From: DASRRB01 sp036732755
GTDB taxonomy: Bacteria > Planctomycetota > B15-G4 > SIAN01
NCBI GenBank assembly: GCA_036732755.1
Contig: DAINBU010000193.1
Span: 1 to 6,529 of the forward strand
Length of the DNA stretch: 6,529 bases
Direction of reading: 5' to 3'
The notes beneath the pieces are model-generated. The model searched no databases and was not told where the DNA came from. It worked only from the letters and a program-made list of their open reading frames with translations. Positions 1 through 6,529 of this stretch are shown here, in pieces. The stretch's first letter is position 1. Every line of letters begins with the position of its first letter. Made by a program: the position numbers and the translations under genes.

Positions 1-3000
1 GAGCGCCATGCCGAGCTCGCGCGCGTCGAGGTCGGGGCCGTCGTTCACGACGCGAATGGTCGCGTGCACGACGCCCTCGCTCGAGACGTCGGCCTCGACG
101 CTGCCGGTGAAGTCGCCGAAGCGGCCGCGCAGGACGACGCGCGCGCCGCCCTCCTTCGTCGCCGTCACGTCGACGCCTTCGCAGCGGAAGCTGTTGCGCG
201 CGGGGCGCGGCGCCATCGCCTCGGTGCGCGCCAGCACGTGCAGGCGCGGCCATTCGAGCAGCACCGGCGCGCCGCCGGCGACGGCGGTGCGCAGCGCGCC
301 GCTGTGGCGATCGAAGGAGAGCTCGAAGCGGTCGCCACGGATGCGCACGGCGTTGCCGGCGAGCGTCCCCTCATTGGAGATCGAGAGCGGGCCGCCGGGC
401 TTGCGAGACGACATCGATCCGACGTGGAAAACGTCCTCGACCTCGAATTCGCGCTCGAGAACGACTCGTCCCCGAGGCTCGATGACGCGCAGGACGGCGC
501 GAGGATCCCCTTCGACGATCTCGATGTCGTGGACAATGTCGCTGGTTGTTCGCGGCGCCAGGATCGTCGTGCGTGCATGCGGGGCCGCGCGCGCTTCGAG
601 TCTGTTGCGCTGTCCCTTGACCTCCCACTCGATCACGCACTCGGCGAGATCGGTGTGGTCGAACCGATTCTCGAGCACGATCTCGTGCGCGCGCTTCGAG
701 TCGACCTCGACCGCACGCGTCTCGACCACGCGCACCGGCGCGAAGAGCTCACGCATGTGGAAGTATTCGGGCCGCGGCCGCCGCCAGCCGTCGACGAAGC
801 CCCACGGCGCGTCGCCGACCAGGCCGCGCCCCTTCTGCCGGTAGGCGGGCTCGGCGAAATGGCTGCGCGTGTCGTTGCGGCCGTACTCGAAGCCGCGCCC
901 TGGCACGCAGAAGAGGTCGTCGGCGAAGCACCAGATCATCGATCCGTGCGTCGACTTGCTCGCAAAGAACTGCTCCGCGATCGGGACCATCGGCGCGTTC
1001 CATGAATCGCGAATCGCAGGATCCACCCAGAGCTCGCCCACGTCGTTCCAGATGCCCTGCCAGATGCAGAAGCTCTCGTCGAAGAGGAGCGGTGGGGCGT
1101 GGCCCTCGTATCCGGCGATCCGCTCGAGCGTGATCGGATTGTGGGCGGTGGCGAGCTCGGTCGTCGCGCTGATCGCCGCGCCGGTCGGCCGCGACGGGTC
1201 GGCGGCACGCACCCATTCATGGCTGCGCGCGAAGCCCCACCCGAACTCGCTCTCGTTGCAGAGCGACCACATGAAGACGCTCGGGTGGTGGCGGTCGCGC
1301 GCGAGGAGCTCCGCGGTGAGCTGCAGGATCCTGGGCGCGAGGCGCAGGTCGTTCGAGTCGCCCACCCAGCAGAAGGGGGCTTCGTCTTCCACATATATGC
1401 CGAGCTCGTCGGCGGCGTCGAGGAGGGCGGGGTGGGGCGGGTAGTGGGAGGTGCGCAAGGCGTTCAAGTTGGCGCCCACGATCAGCTCGGCGTCGCGCCG
1501 CTCGTGGGTGGCCGTCACCGCGCGGCCGACGAGCGGGTCGCCGTCGTGGTGGCAGGTGCCGCGCAGCTTCACCGGCGCGCCGTTGACGAGGAGGTCGCTG
1601 CCGCGCACGTCGGTCTGACGGAAGCCGACTTTCCGCGAGAGCTGCTGGACGACCGGCCATTCCGGGCCGTCGGCCGTGCCGCGCGGTGCGATCTGTCGCC
1701 GCAGGATCGCCGTCACTTCGAAACGGCGCGGATGCTCTGCGTCCCAGGTCGGCGGATCCTTGACGTCGAGCCGCAGCATCTTCGTGCTGCGGCTCCACGG
1801 TTCGATCTCGAGCGACGCCGTCGCGGCCTTCGGATCGAGCGCGACCGGGCTTCCGTCGGGCGCGGTCAGCTTGAGCTTGAGTTCGCCGCGAAACGGCTCG
1901 GGCGATTCGTTCACGGTCGCGAGCTCGACGTCGATCATCCCGAACGCGAGATCGAGGCTGCCGTCGGAACGCGGCGCGAAGCGCGGCGTCGTGCGCCACG
2001 CCTCGACGTGCACCACCGGCACGGAGAAGAGCGTCACGTCGCGCCAGATTCCGAGCAGCGGGAAGTCGGCGTACTGGCTCATGCGGTCGAGGCGGTCGGA
2101 GGTGTCGGTGTGCTCGCGCAGGCGGACCGCGAGCGAGTTGTCGGGCTGCAGCAGGTCGGTGACGTCGGCCTCGAACGGCGTCGCGCCGCCCTCGTGCGCG
2201 GCGACGCGTGTTCCGTTCACGAAGACCTCGGCGCCGGAGTAGGCACCGTCGAAGCGGAGCTTCACGCGCGCCCCGCCCGGGTGGTTCAGCCCGGGCGAGC
2301 GCGCGAAGCGGCGGCGTCCGACGGCCACGCCGTCGCGCGGCTCGAGACCGTGCATCACGAGGTGCGACGGGACTTGGACCTCGATCGCATCCTTGAGCGG
2401 CGAGCTCGCGTCCGCGGCGGCGGGAACCGGGGACGCCGGATCGGAATCGGCGGCGAAGTGCCACGATCCGTTCAGGAGCTGCTTGGGCGTGCGCTCGTCG
2501 GTCGGCGTGAGGACGACCGGCAGGGCGTTGGCCGCGAGCGTCGGGCCGTCGAAGGCGCGCGCTCCGCAAGTGATGCGCGTGGCGATCGCGCCGCGCAATC
2601 CGGGCGGCACCTCGAGCGTGAAGAGGCCGTGCTCATCGGTCGTCGCCTCGAGCGTGCGCGCGCCGGCCGGCGTCGTGCACGCCAGCGACACCCTCGCACC
2701 CGCGACCGGCGCCGCGCCGAAGCGGTCGGTCACGATGCCGAGCACGTGGCCCGCGGCGTCACCCGACGCGTGCAGCTCGGGAGGCTCGGACCACGGATCG
2801 GCGTAGACCTCGATCTCCGTGAAGCTCGGGCCGTTGGCGATGCGCGCGAGGCGGAGCTTCGAGGTGCGCACCGGCGCGGCCGCCGGCCCCGTCGCGCGCC
2901 AGAGCACGTCGCCGTGCAGCCGCTCCGAAGCGTTTCCGAAGTGCGCGAGCGTGCGCCACTGCGAGGTTGCGTCGTCGAACGCGTCGAGGTCGAACTCGGT

Positions 3001-3276
3001 GACGTAGCGCTGGAACTGGTGGATCGCGACGCACCCGACGTCGACCGGCGCGTCCCAGCCGAGCTCGTACCAAACGCCTTCGTTGTGGCCCGGGATCCCC
3101 GACCAGCGCGTCGCGCGATCGCCGTCGAGCGCGAGCGCGGGCGCGAAGGCGTCCTGCGTTTCGGACGCGGAGGCCTTCGCGCGAAGCGCGAGGTTTTCAT
3201 GCGCCGGCGGCGGCGCCTGGACGAACAGCAGCGACGCGACGATTCCCGGGAAGGCGCAGATCGCGAGCACGAGCAT
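1..3276 (-). CDS. Exported multidomain GH2 beta-galactosidase-like glycosidase, 3' end cut off
   Basis: One frame stays open for 1092 codons from an ATG at 3276 to base 1, where the window cuts it. Domains in order: hydrophobic signal-like segment (about 2-20); discoidin/F5-8C-like domain (about 27-158, with the ALDGDRATRW motif); carboxypeptidase-regulatory-like beta domain (about 176-258); GH2 sugar-binding domain (about 266-412, ending GIWRDV like LacZ GIFRDV); GH2 Ig-like domain (about 415-545); TIM barrel (about 552-842); LacZ domain-4-like Ig (about 848-945); start of the LacZ small-chain domain (from about 966). Catalytic residues by motif comparison with LacZ: acid/base E675 (LCNES) and nucleophile E734 (LLFDES). 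H577 and H611 (in SHYP) match LacZ H357 and H391. By LacZ length, roughly 150 C-terminal residues are missing. Family enzymes hydrolyse beta-glycosides with retention of configuration; beta-galactoside is the likeliest substrate but is not proven. The ATG is preceded by GGAAGG at 6 nt; an in-frame GTG lies two codons upstream. Confidence 0.93.
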   Translation of the reverse strand, partial: MLVLAICAFPGIVASLLFVQAPPPAHENLALRAKASASETQDAFAPALALDGDRATRWSGIPGHNEGVWYELGWDAPVDVGCVAIHQFQRYVTEFDLDAFDDATSQWRTLAHFGNASERLHGDVLWRATGPAAAPVRTSKLRLARIANGPSFTEIEVYADPWSEPPELHASGDAAGHVLGIVTDRFGAAPVAGARVSLACTTPAGARTLEATTDEHGLFTLEVPPGLRGAIATRITCGARAFDGPTLAANALPVVLTPTDERTPKQLLNGSWHFAADSDPASPVPAAADASSPLKDAIEVQVPSHLVMHGLEPRDGVAVGRRRFARSPGLNHPGGARVKLRFDGAYSGAEVFVNGTRVAAHEGGATPFEADVTDLLQPDNSLAVRLREHTDTSDRLDRMSQYADFPLLGIWRDVTLFSVPVVHVEAWRTTPRFAPRSDGSLDLAFGMIDVELATVNESPEPFRGELKLKLTAPDGSPVALDPKAATASLEIEPWSRSTKMLRLDVKDPPTWDAEHPRRFEVTAILRRQIAPRGTADGPEWPVVQQLSRKVGFRQTDVRGSDLLVNGAPVKLRGTCHHDGDPLVGRAVTATHERRDAELIVGANLNALRTSHYPPHPALLDAADELGIYVEDEAPFCWVGDSNDLRLAPRILQLTAELLARDRHHPSVFMWSLCNESEFGWGFARSHEWVRAADPSRPTGAAISATTELATAHNPITLERIAGYEGHAPPLLFDESFCIWQGIWNDVGELWVDPAIRDSWNAPMVPIAEQFFASKSTHGSMIWCFADDLFCVPGRGFEYGRNDTRSHFAEPAYRQKGRGLVGDAPWGFVDGWRRPRPEYFHMRELFAPVRVVETRAVEVDSKRAHEIVLENRFDHTDLAECVIEWEVKGQRNRLEARAAPHARTTILAPRTTSDIVHDIEIVEGDPRAVLRVIEPRGRVVLEREFEVEDVFHVGSMSSRKPGGPLSISNEGTLAGNAVRIRGDRFELSFDRHSGALRTAVAGGAPVLLEWPRLHVLARTEAMAPRPARNSFRCEGVDVTATKEGGARVVLRGRFGDFTGSVEADVSSEGVVHATIRVVNDGPDLDARELGMAL

Positions 3277-3282
3277 CCCCAC

Positions 3283-3288
3283 CCTTCC
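3283..3288 (-). promoter_or_regulatory. Ribosome binding site of the GH2 gene
   Basis: Read on the minus strand this is GGAAGG, six bases before the ATG at 3276. It supports that ATG as the start, as does the hydrophobic stretch that begins at the second codon. The frame stays open further upstream, so the site is useful for choosing the start. An in-frame GTG two codons earlier would lie too close to the motif. Confidence 0.6.
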
Positions 3289-3311
3289 GGACTCGAGATT
3301 CCGGGCCGGCG

Positions 3312-3317
3312 AGAGTA
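3312..3317 (-). promoter_or_regulatory. Possible -10 element for the GH2 gene
   Basis: On the minus strand this reads TACTCT, matching the T-A-n-n-n-T pattern of sigma-70-type -10 boxes in otherwise GC-rich DNA. It would place the transcript start about 29 bases before the ATG at 3276. No convincing -35 box lies 16-18 bases further upstream, so the call is tentative. Confidence 0.22.
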
Positions 3318-3339
3318 GCGCACCGCGCGTCGCACATCG

Positions 3340-3360
3340 TCGCGACCTGGCGCGAAGGTC
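3340..3360. promoter_or_regulatory. Overlapping inverted repeats in the divergent spacer, possible operator
   Basis: Two overlapping short dyads lie midway between the divergent start codons. TCGCG (3340-3344) pairs with CGCGA (3351-3355) across 6 bases, and GACCT (3344-3348) pairs with AGGTC (3356-3360) across 7 bases. Their place between the two divergent glycosidase genes is where a shared regulator would be expected to bind. Short dyads are common by chance in GC-rich DNA, and no known operator consensus is recognised. Confidence 0.25.
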
Positions 3361-3369
3361 TGCCCTCGG

Positions 3370-3396
3370 TTGACATCCCGGCACCGCCCCGTGAAT
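3370..3396 (+). promoter_or_regulatory. Possible promoter of the Tat-exported protein gene
   Basis: A perfect TTGACA (-35 consensus) lies at 3370-3375. The best -10-like hexamer downstream is GTGAAT at 3391-3396, only 3 of 6 matches with a short 15-base spacer. Transcription from here would begin at or within a few bases of the ATG at 3405, giving almost no leader. No Shine-Dalgarno sequence precedes that ATG, which fits a leaderless message, but the -10 match is poor. Confidence 0.25.
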
Positions 3397-3404
3397 GTCG
3401 CGCC

Positions 3405-5927
3405 ATGCCTGATGAAACCGAACGCCGATCCTCCTTCACTCGCGCGGCATTCAGTGCAAGCAGGCGCGCGCATGGCGGTGTCCACTCCGTCGAACGGCGC
3501 TTCTCGCGGCGTGACTTCATGCGGACCGGCGCAACGGCAGGCGCGGCCTGGGCGGCCGGCGCCTTGCCGGGCTTCGCGCAGGTCATCGCCGACGGCGTGA
3601 CGTCGAGGCCGGCGGCGGCGGCGCGAATCGACCTGAACCAGGCGGTGATCGTCGCCGACCCTGCGCTACCCGCTTGCGTGCAGCATCGCGTGCAGGATCT
3701 CCGCGACTACCTCGCGGAAATCACCGGCGCGCCACCTCCACTCGTGGCGGCGCTGCCGGAGAAGTCCGGCGTATCCATCGTCGTCGGGGCCGGACTCGCC
3801 GAGCAGACACTCGGCAGCGGATTGGCACAGCATCGATTGGGCGCCGAGGGTTTCCTCATCCGATCCCGAGTGCGCGACGGCCGGACCTGCGTCGTGGTCG
3901 CCGGCGCCGCGCCCGCGGGGACGAAGTTCGGACTGGCGCGCCTGGCCGGAATGATCTCCGTCACGGACGCCACACCATTCATCGAAGGTCCCATCGACCT
4001 GCTCAGCCGGCCCAGCCTCGCCAGGCGCGGCATGCATCTCAACGGCTGGCCGATCGGCTACCCCCACGGATTTCGCAGTTGGAAAGAGGCCGACTGGAAA
4101 CACTACCTCGACATCCTGACCTACCAGGGCGTCAACCTTTTCTATCTCTGGCCGTTCATGGAGATCATGCCGGTCCCGCTCTCTCTCGAGGACGAGGAGT
4201 ACTTGCGCGAGTGCCGCCGGGTCGTCGAATACGCGAAGCAACAGCAGGGCATGGAAGTCTGGATCATGCAGTGCACGAATCGCGTCGCCAAAGACGACTG
4301 CGGCGTGCGCGATCCGCGTCAGAGGCCGTATTGGCGCCCGTCGCAGGAGGATCTGAACCCCGGCAATCCGGAGCACTTCGCGGCCATCATGAAGTCGCGC
4401 GAGGCGCTCTACCGCATCGTCGACAACGTCGACGGCGTATGCAACATCGACTCGGACCCCGGCTACTGCGAGGAAAGCTCGCTGGCCGACTATCTCGAGG
4501 TGCTGAAGGGCTGCCGAGCGGCCCTCGATCGGCTCAACATGCACGGCCGCGACACGCAGATCATCAACTGGATGTGGATGGGCTGGGGGAACGCGCGCGA
4601 GAACAGGGTCGAGCACCAACGCGAGACGATCCGCCTGCTCCACAAGGACCTGCCGGAGCCGTGGTCCCTGGTCAGCGGCAACTTCGACTATCTGCCGATG
4701 TGCCGCGAGATGGGCGTGCTCGGGAAGACCATCCTGCTCCCGTATGGTGCGATCGAGGACGAGCCGTCGTACCCCTCGACGAACGTGAGCATCGACGCGG
4801 TCCACGGGGCCATCGAGCGCATGCTCCCTTATGCCGCGGAACTCGCGGGCGTGATGGGCAACGTGCAGACGCCGCTGCTGCAATTCCCGCACGTGTATGG
4901 ATACCTCGGCGCGCTCTGGGACCTGGACGCGCGCCAGACGCCGCAGCGCGACGTCCTGCTGCAGGTGGCCGCACTCCTGTATCCGGAGCGCAAGGAACTC
5001 ATCGCCGACGCGTGGCTCGCGCTGAGCGAGAACGACGTGACCCGACTCGCGGCTGCCGCCGCCCGGTTGGAAAGCGTCGTCCGGCCCGACAAGCTCGGGC
5101 GTCGCGGTGTGCTCGGCCGGCATTTGTTCCCCGAGACGCGCATCGCCGCCGACCTCCTGCTCGCGCAACTGGAATACCGGGCCGCGCGCGAGGCACTCTT
5201 CCAGACGCTCACGCCGACCACCGACGCGGCCCGCTGCGAAACGCTGCTGGCAAACTTCCTGGACGCGTTTCTCGCGTGGGACCTCGGCACCGGCTGGCAG
5301 GAGCTGTGGGGCTACGGGCCGCCATGGCAACTGCTCGGCTCGTTCGGTTCCGATCCGGCGTTCGGGATCGTGGTCGTCAGGCTCAAGCAGGCGCTCGGGA
5401 ACGAGCCCGCCGTCACCGCCTGCTTCGATCGGATCGGCAAGCCGCTCGCGGCCAAGTACGGCGCGAAGATCGCCATGGAGGGTTGCATCGCGCCGCTGAA
5501 GCAGGCCGTGCTCGCGGTCCATCCCATTCACACCCTGGCGCAGTCCGCGGAGGCGAGCGCCTCGGTGGTGCCCGATCCGACGCGTTATCCACCCAGCGCG
5601 GCCGTGGACGGATTCGCCGAGACGCCCTACTGGCCCGGATCGCTCGTGCAGAGCAACACGGAATGGCTGCAACTGACGTGGGCCGCGCCGCAGACGTTCC
5701 GCCAGGTCGTCGTGAACTTCCTGAAGCACGAGTCGATGGTCGGCCGCACGATCCGATTGCAGAAGGCGGCGACCGGGGCGGGTTGGGAGGACTTCGCCAC
5801 GACGGTCATTCCCGACCCCGGCAACGGGCCCCACGCCGTGGCCACCTTCGACCTGCCGGCGACCGTCAAGCTCGATCGCCTTCGCATCGTCAACCTGCTC
5901 GACCTCTTCGAGGTCGAGGTGCGTTGA
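3405..5927 (+). CDS. Tat-exported putative glycoside hydrolase with C-terminal discoidin domain
   Basis: This 840-residue protein starts at ATG 3405 and ends at TGA 5925-5927. A twin-arginine motif, SRRDFM (34-39), is followed by a small hydrophobic stretch (about 41-58); cleavage is likely near residues 58-62. Folded, cofactor-free export to the periplasm or beyond is inferred. Residues about 62-195 resemble the alpha/beta N-terminal domain shared by GH67 alpha-glucuronidases and GH20 hexosaminidases (strand AVIVAD, then a DLRDYLAEITGA helix). From RRGMHLNGW (207-215) a probable TIM barrel follows, with NIDSDPG (347-353) and INWMWMGWGN (387-396) as active-site-like strand ends. A helix-rich region (about 500-700) leads to a discoidin-like domain (about 706-840, AAVDGF). 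I cannot assign an exact GH family or catalytic pair. No alternative start in this frame keeps the twin arginines. The roughly 33-residue N-terminal extension before the motif is long. Confidence 0.9.
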   Translation: MPDETERRSSFTRAAFSASRRAHGGVHSVERRFSRRDFMRTGATAGAAWAAGALPGFAQVIADGVTSRPAAAARIDLNQAVIVADPALPACVQHRVQDLRDYLAEITGAPPPLVAALPEKSGVSIVVGAGLAEQTLGSGLAQHRLGAEGFLIRSRVRDGRTCVVVAGAAPAGTKFGLARLAGMISVTDATPFIEGPIDLLSRPSLARRGMHLNGWPIGYPHGFRSWKEADWKHYLDILTYQGVNLFYLWPFMEIMPVPLSLEDEEYLRECRRVVEYAKQQQGMEVWIMQCTNRVAKDDCGVRDPRQRPYWRPSQEDLNPGNPEHFAAIMKSREALYRIVDNVDGVCNIDSDPGYCEESSLADYLEVLKGCRAALDRLNMHGRDTQIINWMWMGWGNARENRVEHQRETIRLLHKDLPEPWSLVSGNFDYLPMCREMGVLGKTILLPYGAIEDEPSYPSTNVSIDAVHGAIERMLPYAAELAGVMGNVQTPLLQFPHVYGYLGALWDLDARQTPQRDVLLQVAALLYPERKELIADAWLALSENDVTRLAAAAARLESVVRPDKLGRRGVLGRHLFPETRIAADLLLAQLEYRAAREALFQTLTPTTDAARCETLLANFLDAFLAWDLGTGWQELWGYGPPWQLLGSFGSDPAFGIVVVRLKQALGNEPAVTACFDRIGKPLAAKYGAKIAMEGCIAPLKQAVLAVHPIHTLAQSAEASASVVPDPTRYPPSAAVDGFAETPYWPGSLVQSNTEWLQLTWAAPQTFRQVVVNFLKHESMVGRTIRLQKAATGAGWEDFATTVIPDPGNGPHAVATFDLPATVKLDRLRIVNLLDLFEVEVR

Positions 5928-5999
5928 CGAAGGGCGAGACGCGTGAATGTAGTCCTCGATGCATCCGAGAGGCGCGTGGATCGTTGCATGCGCTGCTGC

Positions 6000-6014
6000 G
6001 CGGCGTAGCGCCGC
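6000..6014 (+). other. Short GC hairpin after the Tat-protein gene
   Basis: GCGGCG (6000-6005) pairs perfectly with CGCCGC (6009-6014) across a TAG loop, 73 bases after the stop codon at 5927 and 52 bases before the next start. It could help end transcription of the upstream gene, but no T-run follows (the next bases are TGGACAACTGGG), so it is not a standard intrinsic terminator. A 3-base loop and a 6-bp GC stem can also arise by chance here. Confidence 0.25.
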
Positions 6015-6052
6015 TGGACAACTGGGCTCCTCTCTCTGAAAGTCGACCGATC

Positions 6053-6057
6053 AGGAG
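6053..6057 (+). promoter_or_regulatory. Ribosome binding site of the MtfA-family gene
   Basis: AGGAG lies eight bases before the GTG at 6066. It decides the start of the downstream gene, which has no ATG near the conserved N-terminus. It is the clearest Shine-Dalgarno sequence in the window. Confidence 0.75.
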
Positions 6058-6065
6058 CGCCCCGC

Positions 6066-6529
6066 GTGTTCGGACTCTTCCGGAGCTGGCGTCGCAAACG
6101 GCTGCTGCGCACGCCCTTTCCCGCCGAGTGGCTGGCGATCGTGGAGCGCAACGTCCCGCTCTATCGGCGGCTGCCGCCGGCGCAGCAGGAGAGCGTCCGG
6201 CACTCGATCCGGATCCTGCTCGCCGAGAAGAACTTCGAAGGGTGCGGCGGCCTCGTCATGACCGACGAGATCCGCGTGACGATCGCGGCCCATGCCGCGC
6301 TCCTGCTGCTCGGCCGTGCGCGCGACCTCTTCCCGAATCTCGAGTCGGTCCTCGTCTACCCGAGCGCCTATCGCGGCCCGGTCACGCAGCGCCTTCCGTC
6401 GGGAGTCATCGAGGAGGGGGAGCAGGGGCAGCTCGGCGAGTCGTGGCACGACAGCGTCGTCGTGCTGTCGTGGGACGACACGATGCGCGGCGCGGCAGGC
6501 GTCGTGGAAGAAGGCCAGTGGCGCCCGAC
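6066..6529 (+). CDS. mtfA: MtfA-family (M90) zinc peptidase, 5' part only
   Basis: The frame opens at GTG 6066 and runs for 154 codons to the window end without a stop. The N-terminus (FRSWRRKRLL, then FPAEWLAIVERNVPLYRRLP) is typical of the family. The following stretches also match its layout: HSIRILLAEKNFEGCGGLVM, where E. coli MtfA has a RFLQQKRLVPLQGF-type segment; ESVLVYPSAY, matching LIYPAPF; and GESWHDSVVVLSWDD, matching GQSWQQGPIVLNW. In E. coli, MtfA is a cytosolic zinc aminopeptidase that binds the repressor Mlc (DgsA) and so affects glucose PTS expression. Homologues in distant phyla lack a known Mlc partner, so that role should not be transferred here. The zinc-binding HExxH motif is expected shortly after residue 154 and lies outside the window, so activity cannot be judged. 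The 138-base gap and its own ribosome binding site suggest a separate transcription unit or loose coupling to the upstream gene. Confidence 0.85.
   Translation, partial: MFGLFRSWRRKRLLRTPFPAEWLAIVERNVPLYRRLPPAQQESVRHSIRILLAEKNFEGCGGLVMTDEIRVTIAAHAALLLLGRARDLFPNLESVLVYPSAYRGPVTQRLPSGVIEEGEQGQLGESWHDSVVVLSWDDTMRGAAGVVEEGQWRP

Noticed and set aside
1217..2569. A 450-codon minus-strand frame inside the GH2 gene
   Set aside because: It is out of frame with the 1092-codon GH2 frame and Arg/Ala-rich without domains. The GH2 frame is continuous, so there is no frameshift to explain.
1099..3318. A 739-codon open frame on the plus strand across the GH2 gene
   Set aside because: It is antisense to a frame with clear GH2 domains and catalytic motifs. 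Its translation is rich in Arg, Ala, Glu and Val with no recognisable domain, as expected for the shadow of a GC-rich gene.
2730..3485. A 251-codon minus-strand frame extending across the divergent spacer
   Set aside because: It overlaps the start of the Tat-protein gene and the first part of the GH2 gene in another frame, and its Arg/Ser-rich translation resembles no protein.
3666..5834. A 722-codon open frame on the minus strand across the Tat-protein gene
   Set aside because: It is antisense to a protein with a Tat signal and recognisable domains. The translation is low-complexity, rich in Arg, Val, Glu and His, with no motif, so it is a composition artefact.
5955..5969. Short dyad CTCG/CGAG around GATGCATC-like bases after the Tat-protein gene
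   Set aside because: The stem is only four pairs with a seven-base loop and no T-run; too weak for a terminator or binding-site call.
6051..6449. A minus-strand frame opposite the MtfA-like gene
   Set aside because: It lies antisense to a frame with recognisable MtfA-family motifs and a good ribosome binding site, and its own translation has no recognisable domain.

Overview
The window is very GC-rich, with strong G/C preference at third codon positions and long spurious open frames on the strands opposite the real genes. It looks like a chromosomal segment of a high-GC, polysaccharide-degrading bacterium with a Gram-negative-type exported proteome. Planctomycetota, Acidobacteriota, Myxococcota and similar soil or aquatic groups fit the mix of discoidin-bearing glycosidases, a Tat-exported glycosidase-like protein and an MtfA-family peptidase. 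The sequence alone does not fix the phylum. No rRNA, tRNA, CRISPR, insertion sequence or phage genes are visible.

Layout: (1) Bases 1-3276 on the minus strand are one uninterrupted reading frame of 1092 codons, cut at the left edge. It encodes a large exported glycoside hydrolase family 2 enzyme of the LacZ type, preceded by a discoidin-like carbohydrate-binding domain and a carboxypeptidase-regulatory-like domain. (2) Bases 3277-3404 form a 128-base divergent intergenic region with weak promoter-like elements and overlapping inverted repeats. (3) Bases 3405-5927 on the plus strand encode an 840-residue protein. It has a twin-arginine signal, a GH67/GH20-type N-terminal alpha/beta domain, a probable TIM-barrel hydrolase core, a helical region and a C-terminal discoidin-like domain. 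(4) Bases 5928-6065 are a 138-base intergenic stretch with a short GC hairpin and a good ribosome binding site. (5) Bases 6066-6529 on the plus strand are the first 154 codons of an MtfA-family (M90) zinc peptidase, cut at the right edge just before the expected HExxH motif.

The divergent pair of exported glycosidase-like proteins is the main biological content. Both carry discoidin domains, at opposite ends of the protein, and they probably use different export routes (Sec-like and Tat). They are likely to act on the same or related glycans outside the cytoplasm and may be co-regulated from the shared 128-base spacer. This is inference from arrangement and domains. The MtfA-like gene has its own ribosome binding site and need not be functionally linked.
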